The position numbers were made by a program, and so were the translations under genes. Positions 1 through 12,770 of a stretch of DNA of 64,000 nt are shown in pieces; position 1 is the first letter of the stretch; each line of letters starts with the position of its first letter. The stretch comes from Adineta vaga (Eukaryota > Rotifera): contig CP075493.1 of the NCBI GenBank assembly GCA_021613535.1, positions 10,230,001 to 10,294,000 on the forward strand, in the 5' to 3' direction. A model generated the notes under the pieces. It made no database searches and was not told where the DNA came from. It saw nothing but the letters and a program-made list of their open reading frames with translations.

Positions 1-1555
1 TTTTTCACAATATGAGAAAGATATAGAAACGTCAGAAATCATATGAAACGATTGAATGAAACATGAGCAATGGTGAATGAAGAAGAAAATGAACGTAGGA
101 CTTGTCAAATTATTCTTCGCAGCTCACAACAGTATGACCTTTCCTTTGCTTTGCTTTCCTTTTCTTTTCTTTCTTTCGTTCTTCCTTTCACTCTCAACAC
201 TCTCGGTGTTCTTATTTGGACGTAAAAAAAAAGAATTGGACTAAGAATAAAAAAAAAGTGAGCGAATGGTACTATAAATGATGAATGTATTCATTAGAAT
301 GGTAAAAGAAGCAATTCTGAATCCTGTAAGACAAGATCTTCTTTATATATACAAAAGAAAGATAATGGATAAATAAGAATAATATGTTTTTAATGAATCT
401 CAAAAGAACCAAAAATAATATTAACTCAAAACTTTGTATTATTGAATGAGTTTCTAATTCTAATAAATAGATGTTTCGATATTCTTATAGTCTTTTCTCT
501 TCTACAAATGAATAATACTACCTGTTTGTCAAAATCGATAGATTTGAAACTTATTTGAAGCAAAAAAAAGACAACTATGTATATATATATAGAGTTAGTG
601 AGTCATTCAACAAAGTATCGTGCTTGCTTCCTTGACAGTCAATGAGAAAGAGAAAGAGAAGAGAGAACTAACATAGTAAAGAACAAAATGCTTATATTTT
701 TTTTCAATGGTTGATTGTTGAAACCAGTGAATAATAATACTCAGTTCGAAGGAGAACGGTTGGAAATCGAGTTCCAATCAAACAAACGTACTACAACGCG
801 CTCTATACATAATCGACAGAGTTCGCTAGTTTGCGTCGTAACTTTACGTTCCATACACTTTAAAAAAGATGAATAAAACTTTTGATGATACTAATATATT
901 ATTCGACTCAATTCGATCTTATTCTCCACCAATCTATACTTACTTTTCTCTATATTCCTTAGTTTTGGAATGGTATACACGTATATATATTTTAAACCAA
1001 TAATTTAGTAAGAAAAATAAAAAGTTAACTTATCCAATTATACTTTAACGCACTTCTATCTGTGGTTTACTCGTTAATTCTGCTGTACAAATCATAACAT
1101 TATTTTCATTAATTTAGTTTTATCACACATAGAAACTCATGGTGAAGATTATCATTTATTTGAAATACAATGACATATTCATTATGGCGTTCTTCAGTTG
1201 TAGCTCTTTCTTAGCACATTTTTGTTATACAAGGTCATTATCTTCTATTCCACATCTATAATTCAGTTTATAATTAAAGATAACGTTCACATTTCTTAAC
1301 AACTAAATTTTGAATAGAACCATCTTCAAATATACATTGTTTCAACTAGGTATTTTCATTGTATTTCTTTATGAAAGAATATCTTTTTGAATTGTTAATT
1401 CCACATTTCGTAAAGACATTACTATTCAAATGAATTGATCAGTGCCTTAGATCTGACTATTTAATTAAATGATTTTCTATTTTTGTAACTAAACTTTTTT
1501 CCATTGATCAATTACATTTGCATATTCATATTCCCCATATGGAAACAAGACACAA

Positions 1556-1586
<31 letters not shown>

Positions 1587-3839
1587 TTCGTGACACGGCA
1601 AGTAGTTTCACAGTTACCAGATGGTTGACGACGAAATTAAGAGTAACTCTATGCATACATATAACTCTTCTTCTTTTCATCAATGAGATTACCGATCAAA
1701 AACGAAACTAAAGTACGTCATCGATTACCACCTGTTATCACTTGTAATTGTTCAAGTTTGACCCACCCATTCATTTCTTTCCTTTTTTGGTCATCTTCTC
1801 TGGAGACATGTCCACATATATCACTTGTTCTTTTTCACGTCACAATTAAAAACGAAACTACTAGAGGACAATCTATCAAGGGACTTATCATTGTAATTCA
1901 GGTAGATTGATCGATGAGAGTACGTTCATTTTCTTTTTTCGTTCCATCTGATTATAAATGAGAACAAGAAAAAAAAAAAGCAAATTGTTGTTTTTTTCTT
2001 TTGTTTTTCAATGCTTCAAGCTATTCACCGGCACGATAATGATTGACACAATTTCTCTCATTCATTTTTCATCTAACACCGAATGTCAACAAATCTTGTC
2101 ATCAAATTTTATATATGTCTTATCTCAATAAGAATAACATCAATACGGAAAAAGAAAAACGATGGTAATCAATACGGTCGAACAATTATGATAAGCAATA
2201 GTCTCAAGTGTCATCTGAGAATACTCTCACAAACGGACAATGTCATATAGACATAGCAACAGTAGTCGTCAATCGATTGATGACGTGACGAAAATGAATG
2301 AATGCAAAGGGCGTGTTTCACTCCTCATCATCATCGTTTTCATCGTGACAGACAAGAAACAGAAATGAGATCAGAAATAGTTTTTTCTAAAAGAAAAGAA
2401 AATGTTCCATCTGTTCTTTTTCTCATTTAAACAAAAAACAGTTCAAAACTAGTAGTTTACTTCAAGCAAACATATCAGCAGACCGAGAATACACACACAA
2501 ACACATGCACATGCCTACACCTTTTGCTTCCGATCTGATGCGTAACAATGTATTAAAAATTGATTCGTTTTTCTTTTACCTATGCGGCTGCCTATGTTGA
2601 TCATTGCCTTTAGGGCAAGTACACAAGAATAATATTTCAGTTAATGAGAAACGGAAATCTTCCATCTCAACAAGTATCTAGTAAATATGAGATCAAAGAG
2701 GCGAATGATGAGTGCGACAGAAAGAGAGAAGAGAAAAAATAATTAACGCAAAAAGTTTTACTTTTCTGATCTATGAAAACAAACTGTTCTTAATATTTAA
2801 AATTAAGATTAATGAATTATCTTTTTGAACATTTAAAAAAACGGAGCGAATAGTATTGTATCCGTTTTTCCCGTTTCTTCCTATTATTGTATGCATCTAT
2901 ATATTCTTTATTTAACATGTAGAAAAAAAAGTAGCATAACAAAGACAAAGAAGAAAAGAATTGAATATAACGTGAATAGTTGATGATGCTTGTTGTGCAC
3001 CGTTCATTTGTTTAAATAGGCTTTTACGAGTATTAACTTATTTATATCATTTCTTTTTTCTTATTGTGCATGACAACAAAAAAGCGAAAGAATATTAGAG
3101 TTCAATTGAATTAAAGTAAGAGAGAAGATAATACTAGAAGAGAAAACGAGAGAGAGAGAGAGAGAGAGGAAGGGAAGGAAAAGGAGATGAAGAACATCCA
3201 ACTGATCGTCGCCTTGCGTGTCGCTTGCGCTTGGGGAAATCTTCTTCTTCTTCTCTCTTTACTCTGGTAAAGATGACTGACAGATGGATGAATAGAAAAT
3301 TTTTATTCATTGGTTGATGAGAAAATTGTTTGACCAATGAGAAAATTTCTCTTCATTCTCTAGCAGGTAAATTTTCTTTCTCTCATATTTAATCACAGAA
3401 AAAAAAATGAGTTCTTTCTCATTTTTTATTTATCATTAATCACTCACGGAATGAACGTTAGTAACACATAGAAGAAGAAGAAAGAAAAACTCATACTTTC
3501 ACCATCACAACCATAGGAAATGCAGTAGAAATAAAAACTAGGAATAACCATTATTCAACACATTGATTATATCTTTCTCTTTTTCTCCCTTTCTCTTGTG
3601 TGTTTGTGTGTGTGTGTGTGAATATTGAAAAATCTTCTGATCAAATGCATTTTTCTTCTTCTTTTTCTTTTTAAGTATGTATATATTTATTTATTATTTA
3701 GTATATACATAAAAAACATCAACAAAGATATATAATTAGTGAAGTGTGTCAAGAATTATTTCGATTCATTGATAATAATAATGAAATGTTAACAGACAAG
3801 TAAATTATTTATTGAAACAAATCAATAATAGAAATACAA
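1..3839. other. Gene-free region upstream of POU4
   Basis: I see no convincing coding exon here; the short open frames on both strands are low-complexity. The stretch is AT-rich with simple repeats: a GA run near 1556-1579, another AG run near 3150-3168, a GT run near 3600-3620 and many poly-A/poly-T tracts. It lies 5' of a developmental homeobox gene, so it may hold regulatory DNA and a 5' UTR, but I cannot point to a specific element. Confidence 0.5.
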
Positions 3840-5073
3840 ATGCTTAATAATACAAACATATCAGCTGTTGATCAAGCAACATCAAGTAAATCATCCTTTT
3901 CGAATACAACAAGTGGACTTATGAATTCAAATTCAATTGGAAATACGAATGGTCGGTATTCACCAAGTAATTTCTATCGAGCTGCAGCTGTAGCTGCTGC
4001 AACAAGTGATCCTAATAATCGACGATATATGCCTAGTACACCGGTATACATTTGTATTTTTATCAAAATAAGAAACAGCAACAACATATATTTCTTTTTC
4101 TAGTGGCCTAAATCAAATTGTTTTGGCGATAGTTTTAAATTTGAACCAAATGTATGTGTACAGAAAAGAAGATGTTCAAAAAAGTATTTGAAAATTTCTT
4201 ATTTTAGAGTCTATTTTGTCCAACCATTGATGATAATTTTCTTCGTCAAGCTGAAGCATTATCAAAACCTGAATCATCATCCCTTTATTACCCATCGCCC
4301 TTTGCTTGTTCATCAGCAGCAGCCACATCATCATATCATCTACGGGCAATGTTTATTCTGGTTCATCAACAATGGAATCTCATCTTTTATCTGATCATAA
4401 TCAACATAATCATCATTCGCATGTAAATTCCAATTTACATCCATTTTATCAACGTCAATATGCTGCAGCTGCTGTTGGTGTTTTACCTGGTATGGTTGTT
4501 GGCATGCATCATCACAGTGTTGTCGGTAGTCTTGTTCCATCTCATGAACTTGATGTTGATCCACGTGAATTAGAATTGTTTGCTGAACGTTTTAAACAAC
4601 GTCGAATTAAATTAGGTGTTACTCAAGCGGATGTTGGTCATCAATTGTCGAAATTAAAAATGCCCGGCGTTGGTTCTCTATCTCAATCGACTATATGTCG
4701 ATTTGAATCACTTACATTATCACATAATAATATGGTGGCATTAAAACCAGTTCTTCAAGCTTGGTTAGAATTTGCTGAAGCAGAAATGCGACAGAGAAAA
4801 AAAGATGAAATGAATGGCAATATGATTGGTTTAAGTGGACATATTAGTTCAAGTGGAAGTTTAATTGATAAGAAACGTAAACGTACATCGATTGCTGCAC
4901 AAGAAAAACGTTTTCTTGAATCGTGTTTTATTCAACAACAAAGACCAAGTGGAGAACGTATTGCCCAAATAGCAGATAAACTTGATTTAAAGAAGAATGT
5001 TGTTCGTGTTTGGTTTTGTAATCAACGACAAAAAAATAAACGTTTACGGTTTGCTGCTGGTCAATCAGCGTAA
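3840..5073 (+). CDS. POU4: POU class 4 (Brn-3/unc-86 type) homeodomain transcription factor
   Basis: This encodes a DNA-binding nuclear regulator; in animals class IV POU proteins specify sensory and other neurons. I read three exons: 3840-4043, 4104-4151 and 4208-5073, with GT-AG introns of 60 and 56 bp. Exon 3 opens with the class-specific POU-IV box (SLFCPTIDDNFLRQAEAL). A His-rich linker follows, then the POU-specific domain (about 4549-4785, with RFKQRRIKLGVTQADVG and SQSTICRFESLTLSHNN) and the homeodomain (about 4873-5052, with KKRKRTSIAA and recognition helix VRVWFCNQRQKNKR). The protein ends soon after the homeodomain, as in the family. Oddity: the POU-IV-box frame and the POU-domain frame differ by one base. 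The switch must lie between 4273 and about 4425, inside a CAT/CAG-rich tract, and I find no GT-AG intron that fixes it. An indel, a sequencing error or an unusual intron are all possible. Confidence 0.93.
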
Positions 5074-5392
5074 CATATATGAGTATTTGAGACCGAAAGA
5101 AGAAAGATCGAATAAGTCCGTCCATTTTAATGAGTTTATATATTCGTTTTTCTTTGTCGTTCTTTTTTAACTGTTGTCACTCTCTCTCTCTCTCTCTCTC
5201 TTTTTCTCTGATATTGTTGTCTCCTTTTAGCAGTTAATCTCTATTTTCTAGCACAAAGTGTGTTTTCTTTGTTCTATAACAATATTGATCAATTGGAATT
5301 TTATTCTATTTTTTATAGACAACGTATTAACAGCATTTATTCATCTAATCAATGAAATGTACAAAAGCCATATATAAATATATACACGTATC

Positions 5393-6112
5393 TTAAATAG
5401 AATTTTCTGTTCGAGGTGAATTTTGTTGCTGTTTTATTATGTGTTGAAGAAATTCAATGATAAACATTTGTAAACGTACATCTTGTGGTTTATTCGTTGC
5501 ATGCATACATGGTACACCAACTTTTTCTAATCTCGTTTGTTGTTCTAACATTTTTTGATCAAGATCTAAAACAATTTTCATATCGAAACGTTGTTGTTCA
5601 TCGGCAACTCTTTTTACAAATGCCTAAATGATTTTTAATTGAAGATCAAAATTTAAGAATAGAGAAATAAACATACATCAAATTCACGTTTATTTGCTGA
5701 TTGAAGAAGATTTAAATGTTGTGGTCTATCAGCACAACGAGCTTCATCTTCGGAATGTTTTCGAATTAAATCTAATTCTTGTTCTAAAGAACCTTCAACA
5801 GTTGTTACTTAGAGGTATATTTTCTCGTACCTTTTGCTTGTTTAACTAATTTTTGTCGTTCATTGAATAATGTTTTCTCAGTTCGTGTTTGTATCTCTTG
5901 TAAACTATTGATAATATCAATAACATTTGTATCAAGTGATACGGTTATCAAATTTTCAATGAGATTATCTTTTTCAAAACGTTCTTGTAATTTTCTAAAT
6001 GATTTATTCAACGATATAAAATCCTTTCTAATCAAACGTTTCTTTTTTCTTCTTACGATGGTAAATCATTAATCATTAGTTTTAATTGTTCTGAAATTTG
6101 TTGACGATTCAT
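5393..6112 (-). CDS. DGCR6: DGCR6 family protein
   Basis: This is a small coiled-coil protein related to human DGCR6, from the DiGeorge region; its biochemical role is poorly defined. Exons on the minus strand are 6057-6112, 5831-5994, about 5677-5783 (or to 5792 with an alternative acceptor) and 5393-5623. The introns are 62, about 47 and 53 bp. Conserved signatures include NDLPS joined across intron 1 to KLQERFE, IINSLQEIQTRTEKTLFNER in the centre, and FDMKIVLDLDQKMLEQQ followed by LEKVGVP near the C-terminus. These align with the DGCR6 pattern MDQKIVLELD...LEKAGV. The start Met (6110-6112) gives MNRQQISEQLKLMI at a length similar to the family. The gene lies tail-to-tail with POU4, about 320 bp away. 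Confidence 0.88.
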
Positions 6113-6419
6113 ATCTTAAACACAAATATATCAATGAAACATATATATATATATATATATATTCTATTCAAAAATTTGTTAATTAATATTTATTAAAGTA
6201 TAAAAATACGTTATACAAATAAAAATATTCGTAAAACGAACAATTATGTTAGAAAGCAACGAATAATAAAAACAAACACTGTTGACATGTTAAGAAATGA
6301 GTTCACCGAAAGACTTAGATAAATTAGTAAGAAGTTAAAACGAAAGATTGCGAGGATAGGGTTAGAAAAAAAATAAGAGCACCAATTAAAGCAATTTGTC
6401 ATGCAAATCGTCAGATTTA
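6113..6419. other. Spacer between DGCR6 and anoctamin-10
   Basis: This is an AT-rich stretch with a TA microsatellite (about 6140-6162). It separates the DGCR6 start from the ANO10 stop and would hold the DGCR6 promoter and the ANO10 3' UTR. I see no further gene. Confidence 0.5.
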
Positions 6420-9400
6420 TTAAAATTGTGTGTTCATGGTTTCATTGTTTGCTGCTTTATTTTGACGCTAAGGAAAAAGAATATGACTAAAACATGGACA
6501 CAAAGGAGTTTTCTCTTACTTCACGTCGTAGAGCTTGATTGGATTCAAAAAGACTTTTTGCTCGTGCAATTTCCACTTCATATGGAACATCAGGTATGGC
6601 GAAATCGATTGCAAATTTAATCGCCAACAGAATATGCTATAAAACAATCCTAATTACTTTCATAATTACTTCTACAAATCATATACCTCAGCTGCGATAA
6701 ATAGAAGAATATATTCTACATCCGTATACGTCGAAAAATAAGCACGAACTGACGGTTGCATAGCAATTAATGCTGTATTTGTAACAATTGCAATTGAACT
6801 TAATATATCAAAAGCATAATGCCAACTTCCAATATTACTAGCTGGTTGAGCAAATGGACGTTGATAAACGTAACAATATTTGAATGCATCAGCACGAAGT
6901 TCAAAAATGTTATTAATCAATCCGCAAATAGTTACCCAAGGAAATACCTGAAATAAATAAACAAATATTTTCAAAAAATATCTCAGAATATCTAAGAAAT
7001 TTACAGCAGAAAATAAAGCGATATAACCATATTGTTCGAAGATAGTTAAATAATCTCCATATGTTCCCTAGAAACGAAGAAAACGAATTCATATGTTCAA
7101 TTCTCACTTTCTCAAATAATGTTAATCATTACTTCAAATGGTGTTAAAGTTTTCGATTGTTTAATAACTTCGCTAACTTTTGTATCGACTGATCCTGTTC
7201 GAACTAATTGATTCTTTTTCACTCGTTTGAATATATATGGAAGAACTTGTTCAGTAAATTTTAATATAATAGCATTAATAATAACCAATGATGTAAGTAA
7301 CTAGAAGAGATTTTTCAATGAAGAAAAGTTCGTTTATCAAAACCAAAGAACTTACTTGAACAACATTAGCATAGTTAACATTGAAAAATGCTTGATAAAA
7401 TAACCCGACAAAACTGTTGACAAAAAAGAAGATGAATAGTTTCGATGTTAAATTATTTTCATAGGCAGTTTGAAGACGATGATTTTCTAAATAAAAACAA
7501 ACCTATATTGTTGACTAATAACCAAAGCAAGATGTTTAACATACCAAAATCTGTTAAGAATGTTGCTAGTTTTTTGTAGATTAATTTTACAGGAATAACT
7601 AGTAATGAATAACCAGTTGATGGTATCATACGTCTTACTTTCGTTTCAACAGGTATTCCAGAGTTAGTTAATGGATAATTTGTATTCGTACGTTCTTGAA
7701 TGCCATAATAAGTAAAATAAAGTGTCATTGCAAATACTAAACATCCCATAACAATTGGATAACTAACAAGATATTTCTTTATTTGTCGTTTCCATCTAAA
7801 AAATCTGTACATGGAAAGGAAAATAGATCACAGTTGTTAACATACGCTGGATAAAGTGGTTCTAATCTTCCTGTAATTGGTGATGGTTGTAATTCTCCAA
7901 AATAAGCTGGACGTGGTCGTTCAAATACTTGTAAATCAAGTGTACCCCATTGATAAGCTAATTTATTTGTTAAACGTTTCCATCGTTCCATCTAAATTAT
8001 CAATTTATCATTGATTTTGAAAGAGAAAATACGGATACATACAAATATTGTCCACCAGATAACATTGAACAAGCAGAAGAATGAATATCTAGCAAAATCC
8101 GAAATTGGCAAAAAACTAACCAAGACACCTAGAAGAAACGATAAAATTGTAGAGAATAGTTAGAATTAAAGCAGTTAAACAAGACGAGAATAGATAACAC
8201 TAATTAATTACGTATTTATTTTTAAAGATATTCATTGATTATGCCAGAATTTGTATTTACTATAAAAAATAAAACATTGTATCTTGCCAAACAATTAGGT
8301 CGTTTTCAAGTATGTGTTTTTTTACACGATTTACTGTCAAAACTACAGGTCACAGAAATATCATGACTCATTGTACGAAATATTGATAGGCAGTTATAAT
8401 GATATATTTTTTTGTTTTTATTACGCCTGATTGGTTTTGTTTTTTTCGCATACTATGTTCGATGATTGTTGATTATACCGCAAAATATATAACATAATAT
8501 CATTTCTTTTCTCATTCTACGCATGGCTAATGAGAGATATATGATTATATTCTCAGAATTAACTGTCAATGATTCATAAATATTATGAAAGAGAATATCT
8601 GTTAGAAAATTTTTTTTGTAATTGATATGCTTACCAAGAATAGATGTTGGTATGAGAGCTTTTGTATAATATTCCAAGAATGCAAAATAAAATGCAACAT
8701 TATCGCCAAAATAGTTTCGAATTTTATCTAAATAATAAATAATAATTGACATATTTTTTGAATAGTTTACTTGCTTACGAATATCTTGCGATTTAAATAT
8801 TGAAAGTTTCGATTTAAACCAATCATGTTCAAGTAATTTAATATCTTCTTTTTCATGTAATGGAAAGAAATTTACAACAAAATGCAGATCATTAAGTATC
8901 GCAACTAAATAAAACATGAAAATGAATAAAAGAGAAATCATTTGATGATATATTTCATTTACGCATAGTATCATTTTCAGGTGAAAATGATTTTGTTGGT
9001 ACACCTGGTACTGCATGTTCATTTTTCATTGGACGTAGATTTTGAATTTCTTCAAAGACAATTCGTTGCTTTTCAGATTTGAGTAGAATGTCACCAGGAT
9101 TTTCTAATTTCGAATGAATATGAGTAATTAGTTTAAGATAATCGATATTCACCTGAATTCTGAAAATGTTCAATATCCGCAACAAGAAATTCCGTTAGAC
9201 CTTTCGTTGTATCCCATTTTTGTATTCGTAGCTCTTCGGCGCCAACTAATAAACGTTCTAGTGTTGCACCGATAACAATCAAACTATTCTATACAATAGA
9301 CAAATGAGCTTTTTTCGAATGGAAATAAATAACAATGTTTGTTTTAAAATAGCTCCGAAATCTCAAAAAAAGCTTATTGAGAATTTCTAGTTCCTCTTAC

Positions 9401-9568
9401 TCGATTTTCGGTGTTCGACTCGAATCGAGCTAGTAATCCAGCACCTTCATCTTCATATTGATTTGCAGTTAATCGATGAATAATCCATTCTTTGGTTACT
9501 GCTGGTGTTGTGGGTGAGAGTTGAAGAACTACTAAAGGTTCAAAATCATCCTTCTCATCGAAAGACAT
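6420..9568 (-). CDS. ANO10: Anoctamin-10-like (TMEM16K) multipass membrane protein
   Basis: TMEM16 proteins are phospholipid scramblases or ion channels; ANO10 is the ER/endosomal branch. About a dozen minus-strand exons can be joined. The N-terminus (FEPLVVLQLSP, then ATKEWI-like text) matches the ANO10 dimerisation region. Next come VVNFFPLHEKEDIKLLEHDWF, the first transmembrane block (YFGDNVAFYFAFLEYYT), and WKRLTNKLAYQWGTLD...PITGRLEPLYPAY, which are typical of ANO10. The core QVFPWVTICGLINNIFELRAD...QRPFAQPASNIG carries the conserved acidic residues expected at the Ca2+ site. The last exons encode FAIDFAIPDVPYEVEIARAKS and end RQNKAANNETMNTQF at a TAA (6420-6422). One intron is long (about 8130-8635); most are 50-70 bp. 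It is transcribed away from RPL13. Confidence 0.9.
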
Positions 9569-10242
9569 CTGTCTACGGACAATTTAGGTCGATTAAATAA
9601 AGGTTACAACGCATCAATATACGCATTAGCGATATAGCGAAAAACAACCACACGATGATTCATTCTTTTCTTTGATTAGTCGTAAATAATCCAATACGGA
9701 AATATAATCAAATTGAACTTAAGTTTCTTAATTTTATTGATAATCTAACTTATTTATACACATTCATAATGTTCAAATATTTCTTTCGAAATAAAATTCC
9801 TCCGATCAAATAGACGTTCAATCCATAGTTTACCCTTTCCAGGAAATCTTTCCATTGCACTTGCACATACATAAACAGAATTCATTTATCTTTAAATCTT
9901 TTTTTTTGTCAATGAAAATTCTGCATATGATGTTAACTTATATAAGACAGATTAGTCTGATTCATTATGAAAGATCAAACTTTTTGACTGATGCAGACTC
10001 GATGAATCAATCTACAGTCCAATGATGTAAAATGACTATTGAAGAGCATTTTGATTGTAAGACGAACAAACAACTACTTAATTTCACTTGTTTTCTTTCT
10101 TTCTTATTCGATTAAGTAGCAGTTTGTTCGTCTGAAGTCAGTGGGCTCATATGATTATTGATTATGAGATCTGAGGACTGTTAGAATTCGAAATTCAATT
10201 TATATTCTCATTTGGTTTTCGATTTTAGATTGACATCTGACA
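9569..10242. promoter_or_regulatory. Divergent intergenic region between ANO10 and RPL13
   Basis: The two genes point away from each other, so this 670 bp should contain both promoters. A probable 5' UTR intron acceptor (pyrimidine-rich tract ending TTTTAG at about 10228) precedes the RPL13 start, as is common in ribosomal protein genes. The inverted repeat at 10061-10132 is listed separately. No TATA element is called. Confidence 0.4.
10061..10132. repeat. Imperfect inverted repeat, hairpin-forming
   Basis: The left arm 10061-10081 (GACGAACAAACAACTACTTA...) and right arm 10112-10132 (TTAAGTAGCAGTTTGTTCGT...) are reverse complements over 21 bases with two mismatches. The loop is 30 bases and pyrimidine-rich. 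The repeat lies about 110 bp upstream of the RPL13 start codon. It could be a small foldback element remnant, a structured RNA or a regulatory palindrome; the sequence alone does not decide. Confidence 0.7.
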
Positions 10243-10938
10243 ATGAAACATAATAACGTCATCCCAAATGCTCACTTTCATAAAAAGTGGCAATTACATG
10301 TCCGTACTTGGTTCGATCAACCAGGCCGTAAAGTACGACGTCATCAAAAACGTTTAAACAAAGCTCAACGTGTTGCTCCTCGACCAGCCAAAGGTTCATT
10401 ACGGCCAGTTGTTCGTGGTACCACACGTCGTTATAACATGAAAGTACGTTCTGGACGCGGTTTTTCTTTGGATGAAATTCGTGCTGCTGGTCTTCATCCA
10501 ACCTATGCTCGAACCATCGGTATTTCAGTTGATCATCGACGACGCAATAAATCCACTGAAGCTTTTCAAGTAAATATCAATAAAAAATATTGAATTAATT
10601 AAAAAAAAATAATTTTTTTGATTTAGCTTAATGTTCAACGTCTCAAACAATATCTCGGTAAACTTATCTTGTTTCCATTGAACGCCGATAAACCTAAGAA
10701 GAACGATGCTAAACCTGAAGAAACCAAATTAGCTGTTCAACTTAAGAAGCAACGTGTTATGCCAGTTAAACAACGTGTTATTCGTGAAAAAGCTCGACCT
10801 GTCAACGATACTGATACGAAATTTCAAGCTTTTCAAGCTATACGTATGGCTCGTGCTGATGCTCGTTTAATTGGTCTACGTGAAAAGAAGGCTAAACAAG
10901 CAGCTGAAGACGAAAAGAAACCGAAAAAAGAGAAATGA
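10243..10938 (+). CDS. RPL13: 60S ribosomal protein L13 (eL13)
   Basis: This is a structural protein of the large ribosomal subunit. Two exons, 10243-10569 and 10627-10938, are joined by a 57-bp GT-AG intron and give 212 residues, close to the 211 of vertebrate eL13. The N-terminus [19 protein letters not shown] is followed by [10 protein letters not shown]. Further family text is [35 protein letters not shown] and, in exon 2, [17 protein letters not shown]. The C-terminus is Lys-rich (KKPKKEK). The start is set by alignment to the family N-terminus. COX11 begins only 144 bp downstream on the same strand. Confidence 0.97.
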
Positions 10939-11082
10939 GCATTTTCTTTTGTTTTTGTAACCAAATGTTTAGATTGAAAAGAATCGAAATAAAGAAAAAG
11001 AAGATCATAGTTCGCCGACGAAATCAATATGTCGGTTCGAGAAAAAAACTAACAAAAATCTTGTTTTGTTTTTATAGATTTC

Positions 11083-11973
11083 ATGAATCTTTTACTATCT
11101 CGCCATATTCTACGTCCTTCTTTTCTTTCAAAAACTTTTCTTCATAATTCTATTCTACCGTGTTTATCATCAATAAAACAGTTTTCATTATCATCATCAT
11201 CATCATCATCATCATCAACTAATAATCAGTATAACAAATCACAATCATCAAATAAGAATGATTTCGAAAAAGAATTTAAAAAATTTGAACGAAATGAAAA
11301 AAATCGTCGAGTTAATATTGCACTTTATATGAGTTCTATGGCAATTCTCATGCTTGGATTAACTTATGCATCTGTTCCACTCTATAAAATGTTTTGTGAA
11401 GCAACAGGATTTGATGGAGTTATTCGAAAAACTGACGATGAGGATATAATATCAGCAAATGTCAGACAATTACCTCAACGAATGGATAAAGAAAATCCGA
11501 TGATTCGAATACATTTTTCTTCAACACCTTCATCACTTTTACCGTGGACATTTGAACCTGAACAACGTGAAATTTCTATTCAACCAGGTGAAACAGCACT
11601 AGCTTTTTATCGCGCAAAAAATGAATCGAATCGACCAATTATTGGTATTGCAACATACAATGTTCAACCATCACAAGCAGCATTTTATTTTAATAAAATT
11701 CAATGTTTTTGTTTTGAAGAACAACGTTTAGAACCAGGCGAAGAAATTGATATGCCCGTCTTCTTTTATATCGATCCAGATTTTATACGAGATCCAAATT
11801 TACAAGGTGTTAATGATATTAGTTTATCTTATACATTTTTTGAAAGTAAAGGTACCGAATATCTTGCTTTAATGGGCGGAGATCCAGCAATGGCAAATAT
11901 GAAATTTAAACCAAGTGAAACATTACCATATGCACATCGACACAAAGAAAAGATCATAACAAATCCTTCTTAG
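11083..11973 (+). CDS. COX11: Cytochrome c oxidase assembly protein COX11
   Basis: COX11 is a mitochondrial inner-membrane copper chaperone that delivers Cu to the CuB site of COX1. It is a single exon of 296 residues. The first 75 or so residues form a Ser- and Arg-containing presequence, including a Ser run. One transmembrane helix follows (about 78-100, ALYMSSMAILMLGLTYASVP). The intermembrane-space domain has the copper-binding CFCFEEQ motif (Cys208, Cys210) and the conserved PVFFYIDPDF and SYTFFE segments. All expected catalytic-domain landmarks are present. An earlier in-frame Met is not available, and the leader composition fits mitochondrial import. The gene is convergent with the epimerase gene. 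Confidence 0.97.
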   Translation: MNLLLSRHILRPSFLSKTFLHNSILPCLSSIKQFSLSSSSSSSSSTNNQYNKSQSSNKNDFEKEFKKFERNEKNRRVNIALYMSSMAILMLGLTYASVPLYKMFCEATGFDGVIRKTDDEDIISANVRQLPQRMDKENPMIRIHFSSTPSSLLPWTFEPEQREISIQPGETALAFYRAKNESNRPIIGIATYNVQPSQAAFYFNKIQCFCFEEQRLEPGEEIDMPVFFYIDPDFIRDPNLQGVNDISLSYTFFESKGTEYLALMGGDPAMANMKFKPSETLPYAHRHKEKIITNPS

Positions 11974-12365
11974 TTTTCTATGTGTATATAAATAGAATTG
12001 TTCTTTTTTCTTTTTATTTGTCTTCAATATGGAAACACATTCGAACGATGTATAATTGAAAATAAACATTTTCAGTCCAATTCGATTGTCAATCAGCAGA
12101 AAACTCTTTTCGTATTTGAATTACTCTCAACTTTGACTTATATGATAGTTTGAATGAATTACATGCTCAAAGCAGATATATCAAGTTTTGCTAAACAAGA
12201 TCGATATTGTACTATAAGAGATGTATGTATGTTATCAATTATGATTGCATTGAACTATTCATTAATGTTGTAAACGAAAGTATTCATTAACTAAGATTTT
12301 GTAGTGAGATGGATTGAAATCATAGAAATTTATTTTTCGAGAAAGCAGATTTTTAATTTTCGCAA

Positions 12366-12581
12366 TTGAGTATACAAACTTATCATCGTTTCGTTTCATG
12401 TGTTCATCCACGTCAATCATTTCTTCTGATACCACTTATATTAAACGAACAAATTGTTTGGCAAACATCATTTTCCAATTCATTTAGTTTCTTCTATTTA
12501 TTCATTGTTTCCTACGCTATGCCAATTATTTTCATAACTATTTTACATGTTTCCATTATTTATTATTTGAGAAAATATTGA
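12366..12581 (+). pseudogene. Possible rhodopsin-type GPCR remnant
   Basis: A 71-residue open frame contains one strong hydrophobic segment followed by a basic end (SYAMPIIFITILHVSIIYYL then RKY). This resembles transmembrane helix 5 and intracellular loop 3 of a rhodopsin-family receptor. An RFVSCVHP text before it loosely recalls a TM3/loop region. Flanking bases have stops in all frames and I cannot extend the gene. It may instead be a chance open frame in the COX11 3' flank. Confidence 0.3.
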
Positions 12582-12770
12582 CAAATTCATCGTCATCACC
12601 GTCTTACTGTTACAACATATTACTCTCATAGCTGCAAGAAATTCTTGATGTTTAATATGTTATTGAATAAACAAAAACAAAACACCTGTCGCACGATATT
12701 TCAGTATATTATAAAATGATGGATAGATTTTTTTATTGTTTAAAGAAAAGAAAATCATACATTTGATAAC

